Origin: Candidatus Vogelbacteria bacterium
GTDB lineage: Bacteria > Patescibacteria > Paceibacteria > UBA9973 > UBA12445
Direction of reading: 5' to 3'
DNA length: 29,613 nucleotides
Assembly: GCA_016201425.1 (NCBI GenBank)
Contig: JACQCW010000042.1
Location: 1 to 29,613, forward strand
Within the stretch, counting starts at the first letter, position 1, and each line of letters starts with the position of its first letter. Position numbers and translations under genes: made by a program. The notes below the pieces were generated by a model. That model made no database searches. It worked only from the letters and a program-made list of their open reading frames with translations, and was not told the origin of the DNA. Positions 1 to 7,644 of the stretch are shown here, piece by piece.

Positions 1-892
1 TTATGCCGGCCAAACTCGATAATTGAGAAGCCAAATAATTACAGTTCGCCACACGTTTGTCTACTAAATCTTTGAGTTTACGGAGCTGTACCCTGCCTAT
101 GGCCGCCTGTATTTCTGTCATTCGAAAGTTAAAACCCAGCATGTTGACCAAATCCGTATCTCCTTTCTCTTCAACTACAGCCTCAGCGTGATTTCTAATC
201 AGCCTCAAACGGTTTGCGAAATCATCGTCATTAGTCACAACAACACCACCCTCTCCGGTATGAATATGTTTATGATAATTCAGAGAATATACTCCCATAT
301 CACCCAATGTTCCTGCATATCTATTTTTATATTTTGCACCTGGGGCCTGGGCACAGTCTTCTATCACTATTAGATTGTGTTTCTTTGCTATGGCGTTTAT
401 TTTATCCGCATCATATGGTTGTCCAAAAAGATCGACAATAATGATCGCCTTAGTTTTGTCAGTAATCTTTGATTCAACTGATTCTGCGTCTAGGCAAAAT
501 AAATCTTTTTCTACTTCGGCAAAAACCGGAATAGCTCCATATAGCAACGGTGCCGTCGCCGAAATACACATCGAATATGGTGTAACTATGACTTCGTCCC
601 CGGGGCCAACGTGTGCAGCGCCCACAGCAGCCTGCAGTCCAGAAGTTGCCGAGTTAACAGCAATAGCATGCTTTACACCGAAGTACTCCGCCCACTCTTT
701 TTCGAAAGATTGTACTTCTGGTCCACCCAAAAAATCCTCGTGCCAACAGCCGAGATAACGCGATAAAATGCCGGAGTCTAGAACCCGATCCACTTCCCTT
801 TTTTCATCTTCACCAATAAACTTATATGCTGGGAATTTTTTCGTTCTCACGGGACTTCCCCCAAATATAGCTAGGTCACTGTTCATAGACAT
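1..892 (-). CDS. DegT/DnrJ/EryC1/StrS-family sugar aminotransferase, C-terminus cut by window edge
   Basis: Reading the minus strand from the ATG at 892 gives an open frame of 297 codons that runs off the left end. It begins MSMNSDLAIFGGSPVRTKKF and is clearly a PLP-dependent NDP-sugar aminotransferase. The visible part holds the NSATSGL phosphate-binding loop, EDCAQAPGA (whose Asp faces the PLP pyridine nitrogen in this family) and NYHKHIHTGEGG with the Schiff-base Lys. Family members are usually about 370-400 residues, so roughly 80-100 C-terminal residues lie outside. An in-frame ATG at 886 is the alternative start. The enzyme should transfer an amino group from glutamate to a keto-sugar nucleotide in the cytoplasm; the exact sugar cannot be told. 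It is divergent from acs across 53 nt. Unlike the second DegT gene (19354-20337), all catalytic segments visible here are intact. Confidence 0.93.
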   Translation of the reverse strand, partial: MSMNSDLAIFGGSPVRTKKFPAYKFIGEDEKREVDRVLDSGILSRYLGCWHEDFLGGPEVQSFEKEWAEYFGVKHAIAVNSATSGLQAAVGAAHVGPGDEVIVTPYSMCISATAPLLYGAIPVFAEVEKDLFCLDAESVESKITDKTKAIIIVDLFGQPYDADKINAIAKKHNLIVIEDCAQAPGAKYKNRYAGTLGDMGVYSLNYHKHIHTGEGGVVVTNDDDFANRLRLIRNHAEAVVEEKGDTDLVNMLGFNFRMTEIQAAIGRVQLRKLKDLVDKRVANCNYLASQLSSLAGI

Positions 893-945
893 GTCATGTT
901 ATATGATATAATACCCGAATAAAATAATATAGGTTACTTATAATT
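893..945. promoter_or_regulatory. divergent intergenic region with a TATAAT box
   Basis: This 53-nt gap separates the divergent aminotransferase and acs genes. A perfect TATAAT lies at 907-912 on the plus strand, which would give an acs leader of roughly 25 nt; no convincing -35 is seen about 17 nt upstream. A second TATAAT at 939-944 directly abuts the acs ATG and is probably fortuitous. No Shine-Dalgarno sequence precedes acs. The gap must also hold the minus-strand promoter. Calls rest on motif reading only. Confidence 0.4.
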
Positions 946-2811
946 ATGGACACAATTTTACCAAACGAACAACAGTTACAAGAAGCACTGATTTCCAAGA
1001 AAGAATACCGAGAACTTTACCGAGAGTCAGTGAAAGAGCCTGAAAGGTTTTGGGCCACTGTCGCTTCTAACGAAATTGAGTGGTTCAAAAAATGGAATAA
1101 AACACTCGAATGGGATTATCCGCACTACAAATGGTTTGTTGGGGGCAAAATAAACATCACACACAATTGTCTGGATCGTCACATTAAAAATGGTAACGGG
1201 GACGCTGTTGCTCTTGTGCATGTAGATGAGAACTACAAAGAAACCATTGTAACTTACTCTGAGCTTTTACAAAAAGTTAATCGACTCGCTAATGGACTAT
1301 TATCACTTGACGTTGTTAAGGGAGACCGAATAGTTTTATACATGCCCTTAATGATTGAACAGGTTGTTACCATGCTCGCTTGCGCCCGTATTGGTGCCAT
1401 TCACTCAGTGATATTCGCTGGATTTAGCGACAAAGCCGTTCGCGAACGCATCATCGACTTACAAGCCAAAATAATTGTCACGGCAAATTGGACAATAAGA
1501 CGTGGCCAAAAAAAGGAGTTGAAGCCGACCATCGATGAAGCCATCGAAGACCTTGAATTTGTTAAACACGTGATTGTAGTACAGCGTGACCAGGATAGAT
1601 ACGTTTTAGTCGAAAAAGATGTTGATTACGAAAAATTGGTTGCCAACCAAAGTGACACGCTGAAACCAGAGATAATGGATGCAGAAGATCCTCTATTTGT
1701 ATTATATACCTCTGGATCAACAGGAAAACCCAAGGGAATAGTTCACACGACGGCGGGATATAGTCTCTATGCCCACTACACCTCTAAATGCGTTTTTAAC
1801 TTAAAGAAGGGCGATGTTTATTGGTGCACAGCCGATCCAGGCTGGATTACTGGGCATAGCTATGTAGTTTACGGGCCGCTGTCTGTTGGTGCGACATCAG
1901 TAATGGTAGAAGGTGTTCCTGACTATCCATCACCTGACAGGTGGTGGAAATTAATCGACAGATTTAAAATTAATGTTTTGTACACTTCTCCCACTGCCAT
2001 CCGAATGCTTCGAAAGCTGGGTGAACAACATATTAAGGGACACGACCTATCGTCACTAAAAATTATTGGGAGCGTAGGTGAACCAATCAGTCCGCAGATC
2101 TGGGAGTGGTTCTATGAGCACATCGGAAGAAAAAAGTGTGTGCTAGTTGATACTTGGTGGCAAACAGAGACTGGTGGTCAGATGATTGTATCCTTACCTG
2201 CCCTCTCCCAAAAACCAGGTAAAGCTGGTCTACCTTTTTTCGGTATTGAAGTTGATATTATTGATAAGAACGGTAACTCCGTTCCGAACAACGCGAAAGG
2301 TTTGTTGGTGATCAAAAAACCGTGGCCTGGGGCAATGAGAACTTGCTGGAACAACGATGAGAGATTTGCAAAATACTGGACTGAAATAAAGGACGCATAT
2401 CTAGCCGGCGACATTGCTATCCGAGACGACGACGGATATATTCAGATTCTAGGCAGAAGTGACGATCTCATAAACGTCTCTGGCCATCGCATAGGCACAG
2501 CGGAAGTTGAGAGTGCACTCGTTTCGCATATTGCTGTCGCCGAAGCGGCAGTAATCGGAAAGCCTGACGAAATAAGAGGAGAGGTTATCAAAGCGTTCAT
2601 CATACTAAGGGCTGACCGTATTCCAAATCAAGAATTAGTTGAAGATATAAAGTTCCATGTACGTCGCGAGATTGGTAGCCACGCTATTCCTTATGAACTT
2701 GAATTTGTGGACAAATTACCAAAAACTCGAAGCGGTAAAATCATGAGACGTGTTCTACGCGCAAAAGAGATGGGACAAGACCTTGGCGATCTCACGACCC
2801 TAGAGGATTAA
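946..2811 (+). CDS. acs: acetyl-CoA synthetase (AMP-forming)
   Basis: Converts acetate, ATP and CoA to acetyl-CoA, AMP and PPi in the cytoplasm. At 621 residues it is close to the family norm of about 630-660. Motifs in order: TSGSTGKPKG at 255-264 (ATP phosphate loop); DTWWQTETGG at 402-411, where the Trp pair matches the acetate-pocket Trp of Salmonella Acs; GRSDDLINVSGHRI from 503 (hinge and CoA domain); and PKTRSGKIMRR with Lys598, the adenylation lysine that is acetylated as an off-switch in many bacteria. The ATG at 946 is preceded by a -10-like box but no Shine-Dalgarno. It converges with the Gfo/Idh gene, with only 5 nt between the stops. A central-metabolism gene inside a glycan locus is odd; it could supply acetyl-CoA for sugar N-acetylation, but no acetyltransferase is visible, so this is speculation. 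Confidence 0.97.
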   Translation: MDTILPNEQQLQEALISKKEYRELYRESVKEPERFWATVASNEIEWFKKWNKTLEWDYPHYKWFVGGKINITHNCLDRHIKNGNGDAVALVHVDENYKETIVTYSELLQKVNRLANGLLSLDVVKGDRIVLYMPLMIEQVVTMLACARIGAIHSVIFAGFSDKAVRERIIDLQAKIIVTANWTIRRGQKKELKPTIDEAIEDLEFVKHVIVVQRDQDRYVLVEKDVDYEKLVANQSDTLKPEIMDAEDPLFVLYTSGSTGKPKGIVHTTAGYSLYAHYTSKCVFNLKKGDVYWCTADPGWITGHSYVVYGPLSVGATSVMVEGVPDYPSPDRWWKLIDRFKINVLYTSPTAIRMLRKLGEQHIKGHDLSSLKIIGSVGEPISPQIWEWFYEHIGRKKCVLVDTWWQTETGGQMIVSLPALSQKPGKAGLPFFGIEVDIIDKNGNSVPNNAKGLLVIKKPWPGAMRTCWNNDERFAKYWTEIKDAYLAGDIAIRDDDGYIQILGRSDDLINVSGHRIGTAEVESALVSHIAVAEAAVIGKPDEIRGEVIKAFIILRADRIPNQELVEDIKFHVRREIGSHAIPYELEFVDKLPKTRSGKIMRRVLRAKEMGQDLGDLTTLED

Positions 2812-2816
2812 ATTAT

Positions 2817-3803
2817 TCACGCGACACGACCAAGAAACTGTGTGGCAATTTTCTGGACTTCTAAGGCTTGTTCTGCGGTGCACAAAAGATCTTCTTGGCC
2901 ATTTAAATATTTAACGGCATTGTCAACCATGTTATACATGACATTACCATAATCTGTTTTGATCTTTTTGGGTCCAGAAAGAATTAAATAACCTTTATAT
3001 CTTGGGTCATCAACCACATGACGAACCAAGACGTTGAAACCGTCGTTTATAATTGTAAATCTTGCCCTCTCAAATAAAATATCCATCTCGAAAATCGAAT
3101 ATACTCTCTCATCCCCGGCCATCAAATAAAACTGAGGACACTTCTCGAATGACGCAAAACCACCTACGGTCTTATCTGAACTTTTATAATCCATACGACC
3201 AAAAAGACTCTTCGATTCTTTTAATTTACCGAAGAAAAATGCCGCAAGATCTAAAAGATGCGAGCCATTATGCAAAATGCCTTTTGTATAAATACCACTG
3301 GCAGTCAATACTTGGCCATATTTATTTTGATTAATATCGTTTTTTAATGTCTGAAATGTTTTAGAAAATCTTCTGGAATAGTTTACAAGAATCGGTATTT
3401 TTTTATTTGAATAACATTCAATAACAGCCAACGAATCTTTTAAATTAGTTGTGAGCGGCTTTTCGCAGATAACCAATTTCGGTTTGTAATCTACTACGCT
3501 CATCAAAATATTTGAGTGGTATTCATCTGGGACACAAACACTCACGATATCGGGTCTTACAGCTGTCATCATATCTGACATATCTTCAAAAGAGTTAGTC
3601 CCCCAAACTTTCGCCGCTGATGACGATTTATTTTTATCCATATCAAAAAAGCCCTCAAACAAGATCCGCGGGTGCTTTGTTAGCGCATGAGCGTGAGTCA
3701 CAACATCTTTTGATTTTGGTGAATCAAAAAAGGCACCAATTCTACCGGCCCCTATTACCACTGACTTGTACTGCTTTTTTTTAAACTTTTTTTTGCTTAA
3801 CAT
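2817..3803 (-). CDS. Gfo/Idh/MocA-family NAD(P)-dependent sugar oxidoreductase
   Basis: A 328-residue protein with an N-terminal Rossmann fold (GAGRIG at 18-23), the family EKP motif at 114-116 (ICEKPLTT) and a C-terminal half containing GSHLLD at 180-185, matching the substrate-binding and catalytic region of Gfo/Idh/MocA enzymes. Such proteins oxidise or reduce sugar hydroxyls or ketones, often on nucleotide sugars. The N-terminus is unusually lysine-rich (MLSKKKFKKK) and there is no alternative start before the Rossmann fold. It overlaps the end of the cytidylyltransferase gene by 23 nt, so the two are very likely co-translated and may act on the same sugar. Exact substrate unknown. Confidence 0.9.
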   Translation of the reverse strand: MLSKKKFKKKQYKSVVIGAGRIGAFFDSPKSKDVVTHAHALTKHPRILFEGFFDMDKNKSSSAAKVWGTNSFEDMSDMMTAVRPDIVSVCVPDEYHSNILMSVVDYKPKLVICEKPLTTNLKDSLAVIECYSNKKIPILVNYSRRFSKTFQTLKNDINQNKYGQVLTASGIYTKGILHNGSHLLDLAAFFFGKLKESKSLFGRMDYKSSDKTVGGFASFEKCPQFYLMAGDERVYSIFEMDILFERARFTIINDGFNVLVRHVVDDPRYKGYLILSGPKKIKTDYGNVMYNMVDNAVKYLNGQEDLLCTAEQALEVQKIATQFLGRVA

Positions 3804-4557
3804 TCTTATTAATTTTCACTAATGTAGGGTTTTCTCTTAGCAGCTTTATTACTTCCTTGTAACTAAAAAGTGGATCAATTAACAACAATCTCTCAAAAAT
3901 ATTCTCTATAAGCATGAGGTCGTTTTTCTCATCTAAGGTTACTCTTAAATCACCGCTTAAGTCTTCGTCTGACGCCTGCAAACTGTAAGTTTTATATTTC
4001 TCAGGATGTGTATAAATATAATACGTAACGTGCTCGCGATCTCTTGGGTCGTGGGTGAGATTTGACACTTCTTCTAAAACCCTTACAGGAAATACTTGTG
4101 CATCGAAGCCATTTGCAAAGGTCAACGGCTCCATGTTATTTGCCAAATAATCGACATCTCTTTTAAAGAACTCTGCGATTGCTTGATCAATTAACCGATA
4201 ATCACTCAGCGGACAATCCCCTGTCAACTCGATAATAACATCAGCGGAAACGCTTTTAGCGGCACCCAACACGCGACTCAGCACATCCTCCTCACTGCCC
4301 CTAAAACACTTAACACCTAGAGACTTAGCCAAATCATCTATCTCATCATCGGGTTTGTTGACTGTAGTTGCAATCACAATCTCATCCACAAATTTACTGG
4401 GCTTGATCCTTTCGATCATCCGCTCGAGAACCGGCTTTCCTACAAGCGGCATTAAGACCTTGCCTGGTAATCGACTTGACGCCATCCGCGCTTCAATCGT
4501 TGCTACAACTTTTTTTGCTGTGTGTAAGTACATATTTTCCAAATCTCTATAACCCAT
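3781..4557 (-). CDS. SpsF/NeuA-like cytidylyltransferase (CMP-sugar synthesis)
   Basis: A 258-residue single-domain nucleotidyltransferase. ARMASSRLPGKVLMPLVGKP near residues 23-42 is the CTP-binding signature shared by NeuA, KdsB and SpsF proteins, and ELTGDCPL carries the metal-binding Asp. It most resembles the SpsF (spore-coat polysaccharide) branch. The expected reaction activates a sugar acid with CTP to give CMP-sugar. The ATG at 4557 overlaps the upstream capsule gene by 11 nt and has GAGGA about 11 nt upstream; an internal ATG at 4533, just after GGAAAAT, is an alternative start closer to where homologues usually begin. Flanking by a KpsC/S-like transferase, a family that uses CMP-Kdo, supports a CMP-sugar pathway. 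No sugar-acid synthase is visible in the window, so the sugar is unknown. Confidence 0.88.
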   Translation of the reverse strand: MGYRDLENMYLHTAKKVVATIEARMASSRLPGKVLMPLVGKPVLERMIERIKPSKFVDEIVIATTVNKPDDEIDDLAKSLGVKCFRGSEEDVLSRVLGAAKSVSADVIIELTGDCPLSDYRLIDQAIAEFFKRDVDYLANNMEPLTFANGFDAQVFPVRVLEEVSNLTHDPRDREHVTYYIYTHPEKYKTYSLQASDEDLSGDLRVTLDEKNDLMLIENIFERLLLIDPLFSYKEVIKLLRENPTLVKINKNVKQKKV

Positions 4558-5983
4558 GAACTAATATTTCCTCAATTGCATGAACGTGATTAACGATATT
4601 TTCCTCTACACTAATATCTGCCGCGTCTTGATACCAACCACTTCTAAAGCCCTTGAAGGTTGTCGCGTCCAATGCTACCAAATAATTTACGACCTCCTGA
4701 CTCTCCACGATCGGACTGTCTATAATCTTTTTGATAGCCATTTTAGTGTCTGAAAAATTTGAAACCTTGTAAACACCTCCACAGTCACGATACCATGCGT
4801 GACCAAAAACGATCGCTGGCTTCCCACGCAACAATCCTTCCCAACAAGCTGTCCCAGTTATCGAAGCAACTGCTTGTGAGTTTCTTATCAGCGTATAAGT
4901 ATCTGTATCCATCGGCATCAATTTAACATTCTTATTTTTTACCATCTCCTCATAATAACCCTTGTGTCGATAGCTAAAATATTCTAAGGCTCTTGGGGTC
5001 CATTCGGCTGGGTGCTCTTTAACATATATCAACCAGCCCGGTGGCAAACTTTTTGATAGTACTTCGACGGCAAGAATCTGATCAACAAAAGCATCTCCAA
5101 GCGGTGAAGTAGTACCCTCAGGCTGATAGTGCAGCGGCATATAGATGTACTTTTTGTTAAAGTCTGGAATCCATTGCAATCTAACATAGTCTGATATTGA
5201 ATTACGGCCAAATTTCCTCTTGATGAATCTAAACGATGAGACCAAAAAACTGGGTTTAGCAATTTGTTTGCAAATTACACCAAATTTCAATCTAAGTAAA
5301 TTGTAACCCCGATACATATCAAAGAAACGTTTTACATATTCGGGAGAGTTGTTTTGGCCAACATCAATTTGCTTCAAGTAATACTTCTTAATATCAGAAC
5401 TCAGGTTATTTACAGTATAACTTTTACCTTTTAGCGCACTTATTTTATCTCTCAATTTATCACTTCCTATGGTAAAGTCCTCGGTTATAAAAGTTCGATC
5501 ACGTATACTTGTTGGTTCAAAAATTAAAGTCTTAATACCCAATTTTTTAGCCAACGAGAAAAGAACATAGTTGTATACCGTATGAGGCAAGGCGGGAAAT
5601 ATAATTCTTTCCGGACTAAACTTTTTTAGTATGTAATTCCAATAACTCAGATAGTGATAATAAATATGCTTTCTCTCTAACACTCCAACACCTTCAAATC
5701 GCTTATTCATCATGGTAAGTACAACTGACTCAGTTTCATACATCTGGCCAATTAGGTCCATGCCAACCGGTTCTATCTCTGAAAGGTCAAAGTTTTTAGG
5801 CGGGATCCCCATATACGCATCGTCATGGTCGTGAAAAACAGTTCCAGGGAAATCAGCAGGATCAACATCAACCCCGATATCACATGCGGTCCAGTACAAA
5901 ATCTGATGATTTTTTTTGAGCTTTTTTGCGATCTCAATCATCCCAATCTCTTTACCATTCCATCCTATCAAAAACAATTTCAT
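4547..5983 (-). CDS. KpsC/KpsS-like capsule polysaccharide synthesis protein
   Basis: A soluble 478-residue protein with the look of the Capsule_synth family (KpsC/KpsS-type Kdo transferases): PLHYQPEGTTSP around 283-294, IYVKEHP around 319-325, and SITGTACWEGLLRGKPAIVFG around 373-393, which resembles the nucleotide-binding end of GT-B folds. Known members transfer Kdo from CMP-Kdo onto lipid to start capsule chains. It is followed, with an 11-nt overlap, by a cytidylyltransferase gene, which fits use of a CMP-sugar donor. A paralogue at 7645-9156 shares the HP/KEHP and G-T-x-x-WE layout. The N-terminal part (1-270) diverges and probably defines the acceptor. There is no TM segment, so it should be cytoplasmic or membrane-associated. 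Family call fairly sure, substrate not. Confidence 0.8.
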   Translation of the reverse strand: MKLFLIGWNGKEIGMIEIAKKLKKNHQILYWTACDIGVDVDPADFPGTVFHDHDDAYMGIPPKNFDLSEIEPVGMDLIGQMYETESVVLTMMNKRFEGVGVLERKHIYYHYLSYWNYILKKFSPERIIFPALPHTVYNYVLFSLAKKLGIKTLIFEPTSIRDRTFITEDFTIGSDKLRDKISALKGKSYTVNNLSSDIKKYYLKQIDVGQNNSPEYVKRFFDMYRGYNLLRLKFGVICKQIAKPSFLVSSFRFIKRKFGRNSISDYVRLQWIPDFNKKYIYMPLHYQPEGTTSPLGDAFVDQILAVEVLSKSLPPGWLIYVKEHPAEWTPRALEYFSYRHKGYYEEMVKNKNVKLMPMDTDTYTLIRNSQAVASITGTACWEGLLRGKPAIVFGHAWYRDCGGVYKVSNFSDTKMAIKKIIDSPIVESQEVVNYLVALDATTFKGFRSGWYQDAADISVEENIVNHVHAIEEILVHGL

Positions 5984-6002
5984 AAATTATTTAGTTTCTG
6001 GC

Positions 6003-6008
6003 ATTATA
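6003..6008 (-). promoter_or_regulatory. possible -10 box (TATAAT) upstream of the capsule synthesis gene
   Basis: On the minus strand TTTATAATGCC lies in the short gap between the truncated ABC gene and the ATG at 5983, with 19 nt from the box to the start codon. No recognisable -35 is seen. If real it would give the three-gene capsule module its own promoter, independent of the damaged exporter gene. Confidence 0.3.
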
Positions 6009-6037
6009 AACCCTAAAAAAATAAGACTGCTCATTAT

Positions 6038-7591
6038 TTAGAAGCTCTTTCGGATCAATGCTCTTGCCAAGACCACTCTCTGTTTTTGCCCGCCAGATAA
6101 CTTAATCCCCCGTTCGCCGATTATTGTTTCAAATCCGTTAGGTAACCCAATAATATGATCGTAGATATTTGCCAGTTTGGCAGCCTCGATAACGTCATTG
6201 TGCGTAACAGTATCCGAATAAAATCTAATATTATTTTCAATGGTATCGTTTAGAAGAAAAACATCCTGAGACACATAACCGATGTTGGACCGCCAGCTCT
6301 GCATGCTAACATCATTTACATTAACTCCATCAAGTAACATCATCCCAGTTGTCGGTCTCTGTAAACGTAGAGCAATATCTGCGATAGTGGTTTTGCCAGA
6401 ACCGGACGGACCAATCAAGCCGACAGTCTGCCCCTTATTTACGGTGAAGCTTATATCAGATAGTGTGTCCTTGACTGAATCAGTGTGCGTAAATGACACG
6501 TGATTAAATTCCAAACCAGACGAAAAGAGGAAACTTTTCAAACCAGAATCAGACTCTCGAGATGCCAAGGCCTGTTTCTCATACTTCAATAAATTTCTCA
6601 GATATGGCACCGCTGTGACGACTCCATGAAGATATGACTGTAGGCTCTGTATTTGTGCGAAAATTCTGCTTATTGCATAAATAATTATACTAAAGTAAGC
6701 CAAGTTAAAAGTAGAAGTTTTATAAAACATTGCAAACACAGCCAATATAAATACGACGCTAAACAAACTGATCGCCACGTCTGTAACAGACGAAACCAAG
6801 ATTAGATCCATCCTGTTTTTTTTCATATTGCTGAAGAACAGCAACGCTCTTTGTATTACGCTGCTCTCAACAGCGGCAGACTTTATACTTTTCATTCCCA
6901 CAAAACTTTCATTCACGTGATGAGAAAGTTCCTTATAAACGCCCTCTTGACGCTCATTGGCAAGCCTATTTTTAGAGAATAATGGTCTGAACAAAATAAA
7001 AGTCGACAGCCCAGCAACAGCAGCAAAAACTGTAATGATTCGAGAAATTTCAAAGGCTATAAATATGTAAACAAATATTTTCGCAATTACAAGAATTATG
7101 GTACCGACCAAAGCAAGAAGGTAACTACTGTTATTAACATCAGTTATAAGTACCTGATCTAAATAGCCGAGCTTCTGTTTAGACAGATGTGACCAATCAG
7201 ATTCTAATACTGACTTAAACAACTTACCTCTTGCTTGTTCTTCATAATTGGTTGCAATAAAGTTAGTGAAGTACGTAATTAAAAATAAAATTATCCCCTT
7301 AAAAACAAATAGAAACGCCACAAAGAAAAAAAGTGTCCTGAGGCTCAGTGGCAAGTTAACATACGAAAATAGTTGCTCTATAATTTTAGAAACAGCATCT
7401 TTCGATCCGTACTCATCTTTGACAAAAAAAGATAAAAAGGGGATAACAACAGACAAACCAATACCCTCCAAGGCGCCGTTTATCAAGCTTAAAAAAGTTA
7501 AAATTAAAATCTGTAGTCGATACGACCAAAATGCCTCTCTAAGAGTATCAAGAATGCTCCGAGCGTGAATTAGATCAAAAATCTTGAACAA
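6038..7591 (-). CDS. MsbA-type ABC exporter (fused TM and ATPase), truncated after the signature motif
   Basis: A type-IV ABC exporter half-transporter: about six TM segments in residues 25-330, then an ATPase domain with Walker A GPSGSGKT (394-401), Q-loop Gln442 and the signature LSGGQKQ (498-504). The frame ends at residue 517 with ARALIRKSF, twelve or so residues past the signature. Walker B, the catalytic Glu, D-loop and H-loop (about 60-70 residues) are absent, and the 54 nt before the next gene carry no trace of them in any frame. This is a 3' deletion rather than a simple point frameshift. The only usable start is TTG at 7591, because an in-frame TAA lies three codons upstream. Intact relatives export lipid-linked glycans or lipids; this copy should not hydrolyse ATP unless complemented by another subunit. 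Possibly a pseudogene. Confidence 0.88.
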   Translation of the reverse strand: MFKIFDLIHARSILDTLREAFWSYRLQILILTFLSLINGALEGIGLSVVIPFLSFFVKDEYGSKDAVSKIIEQLFSYVNLPLSLRTLFFFVAFLFVFKGIILFLITYFTNFIATNYEEQARGKLFKSVLESDWSHLSKQKLGYLDQVLITDVNNSSYLLALVGTIILVIAKIFVYIFIAFEISRIITVFAAVAGLSTFILFRPLFSKNRLANERQEGVYKELSHHVNESFVGMKSIKSAAVESSVIQRALLFFSNMKKNRMDLILVSSVTDVAISLFSVVFILAVFAMFYKTSTFNLAYFSIIIYAISRIFAQIQSLQSYLHGVVTAVPYLRNLLKYEKQALASRESDSGLKSFLFSSGLEFNHVSFTHTDSVKDTLSDISFTVNKGQTVGLIGPSGSGKTTIADIALRLQRPTTGMMLLDGVNVNDVSMQSWRSNIGYVSQDVFLLNDTIENNIRFYSDTVTHNDVIEAAKLANIYDHIIGLPNGFETIIGERGIKLSGGQKQRVVLARALIRKSF

Positions 7592-7611
7592 ATCTGGTTA
7601 AATTAATAGTT

Positions 7612-7631
7612 TGCTGGTATGATGCTGGTAT
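7612..7631. repeat. tandem 9-nt direct repeat TGCTGGTAT in a divergent promoter region
   Basis: TGCTGGTAT occurs at 7612-7620 and again at 7623-7631, an 11-nt period (about one helical turn). The second copy runs into a TATAAA box (7629-7634) that sits 10 nt before the ATG at 7645. The 53-nt gap 7592-7644 separates the divergent ABC and capsule genes. The spacing would suit a dimeric regulator, but a chance repeat cannot be excluded. Confidence 0.4.
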
Positions 7632-7644
7632 AAATAAATATTGA

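Noticed and set aside
375..758. Plus-strand ORF of 127 codons
   Set aside because: It is antisense to the clear DegT aminotransferase frame on the minus strand and its translation has no recognisable fold; a shadow ORF.
2812..2816. Bidirectional terminator between the convergent acs and Gfo/Idh genes
   Set aside because: The 5-nt gap and its flanks show no GC-rich hairpin with a T-run; no intrinsic terminator could be supported here or at the other convergent joins.
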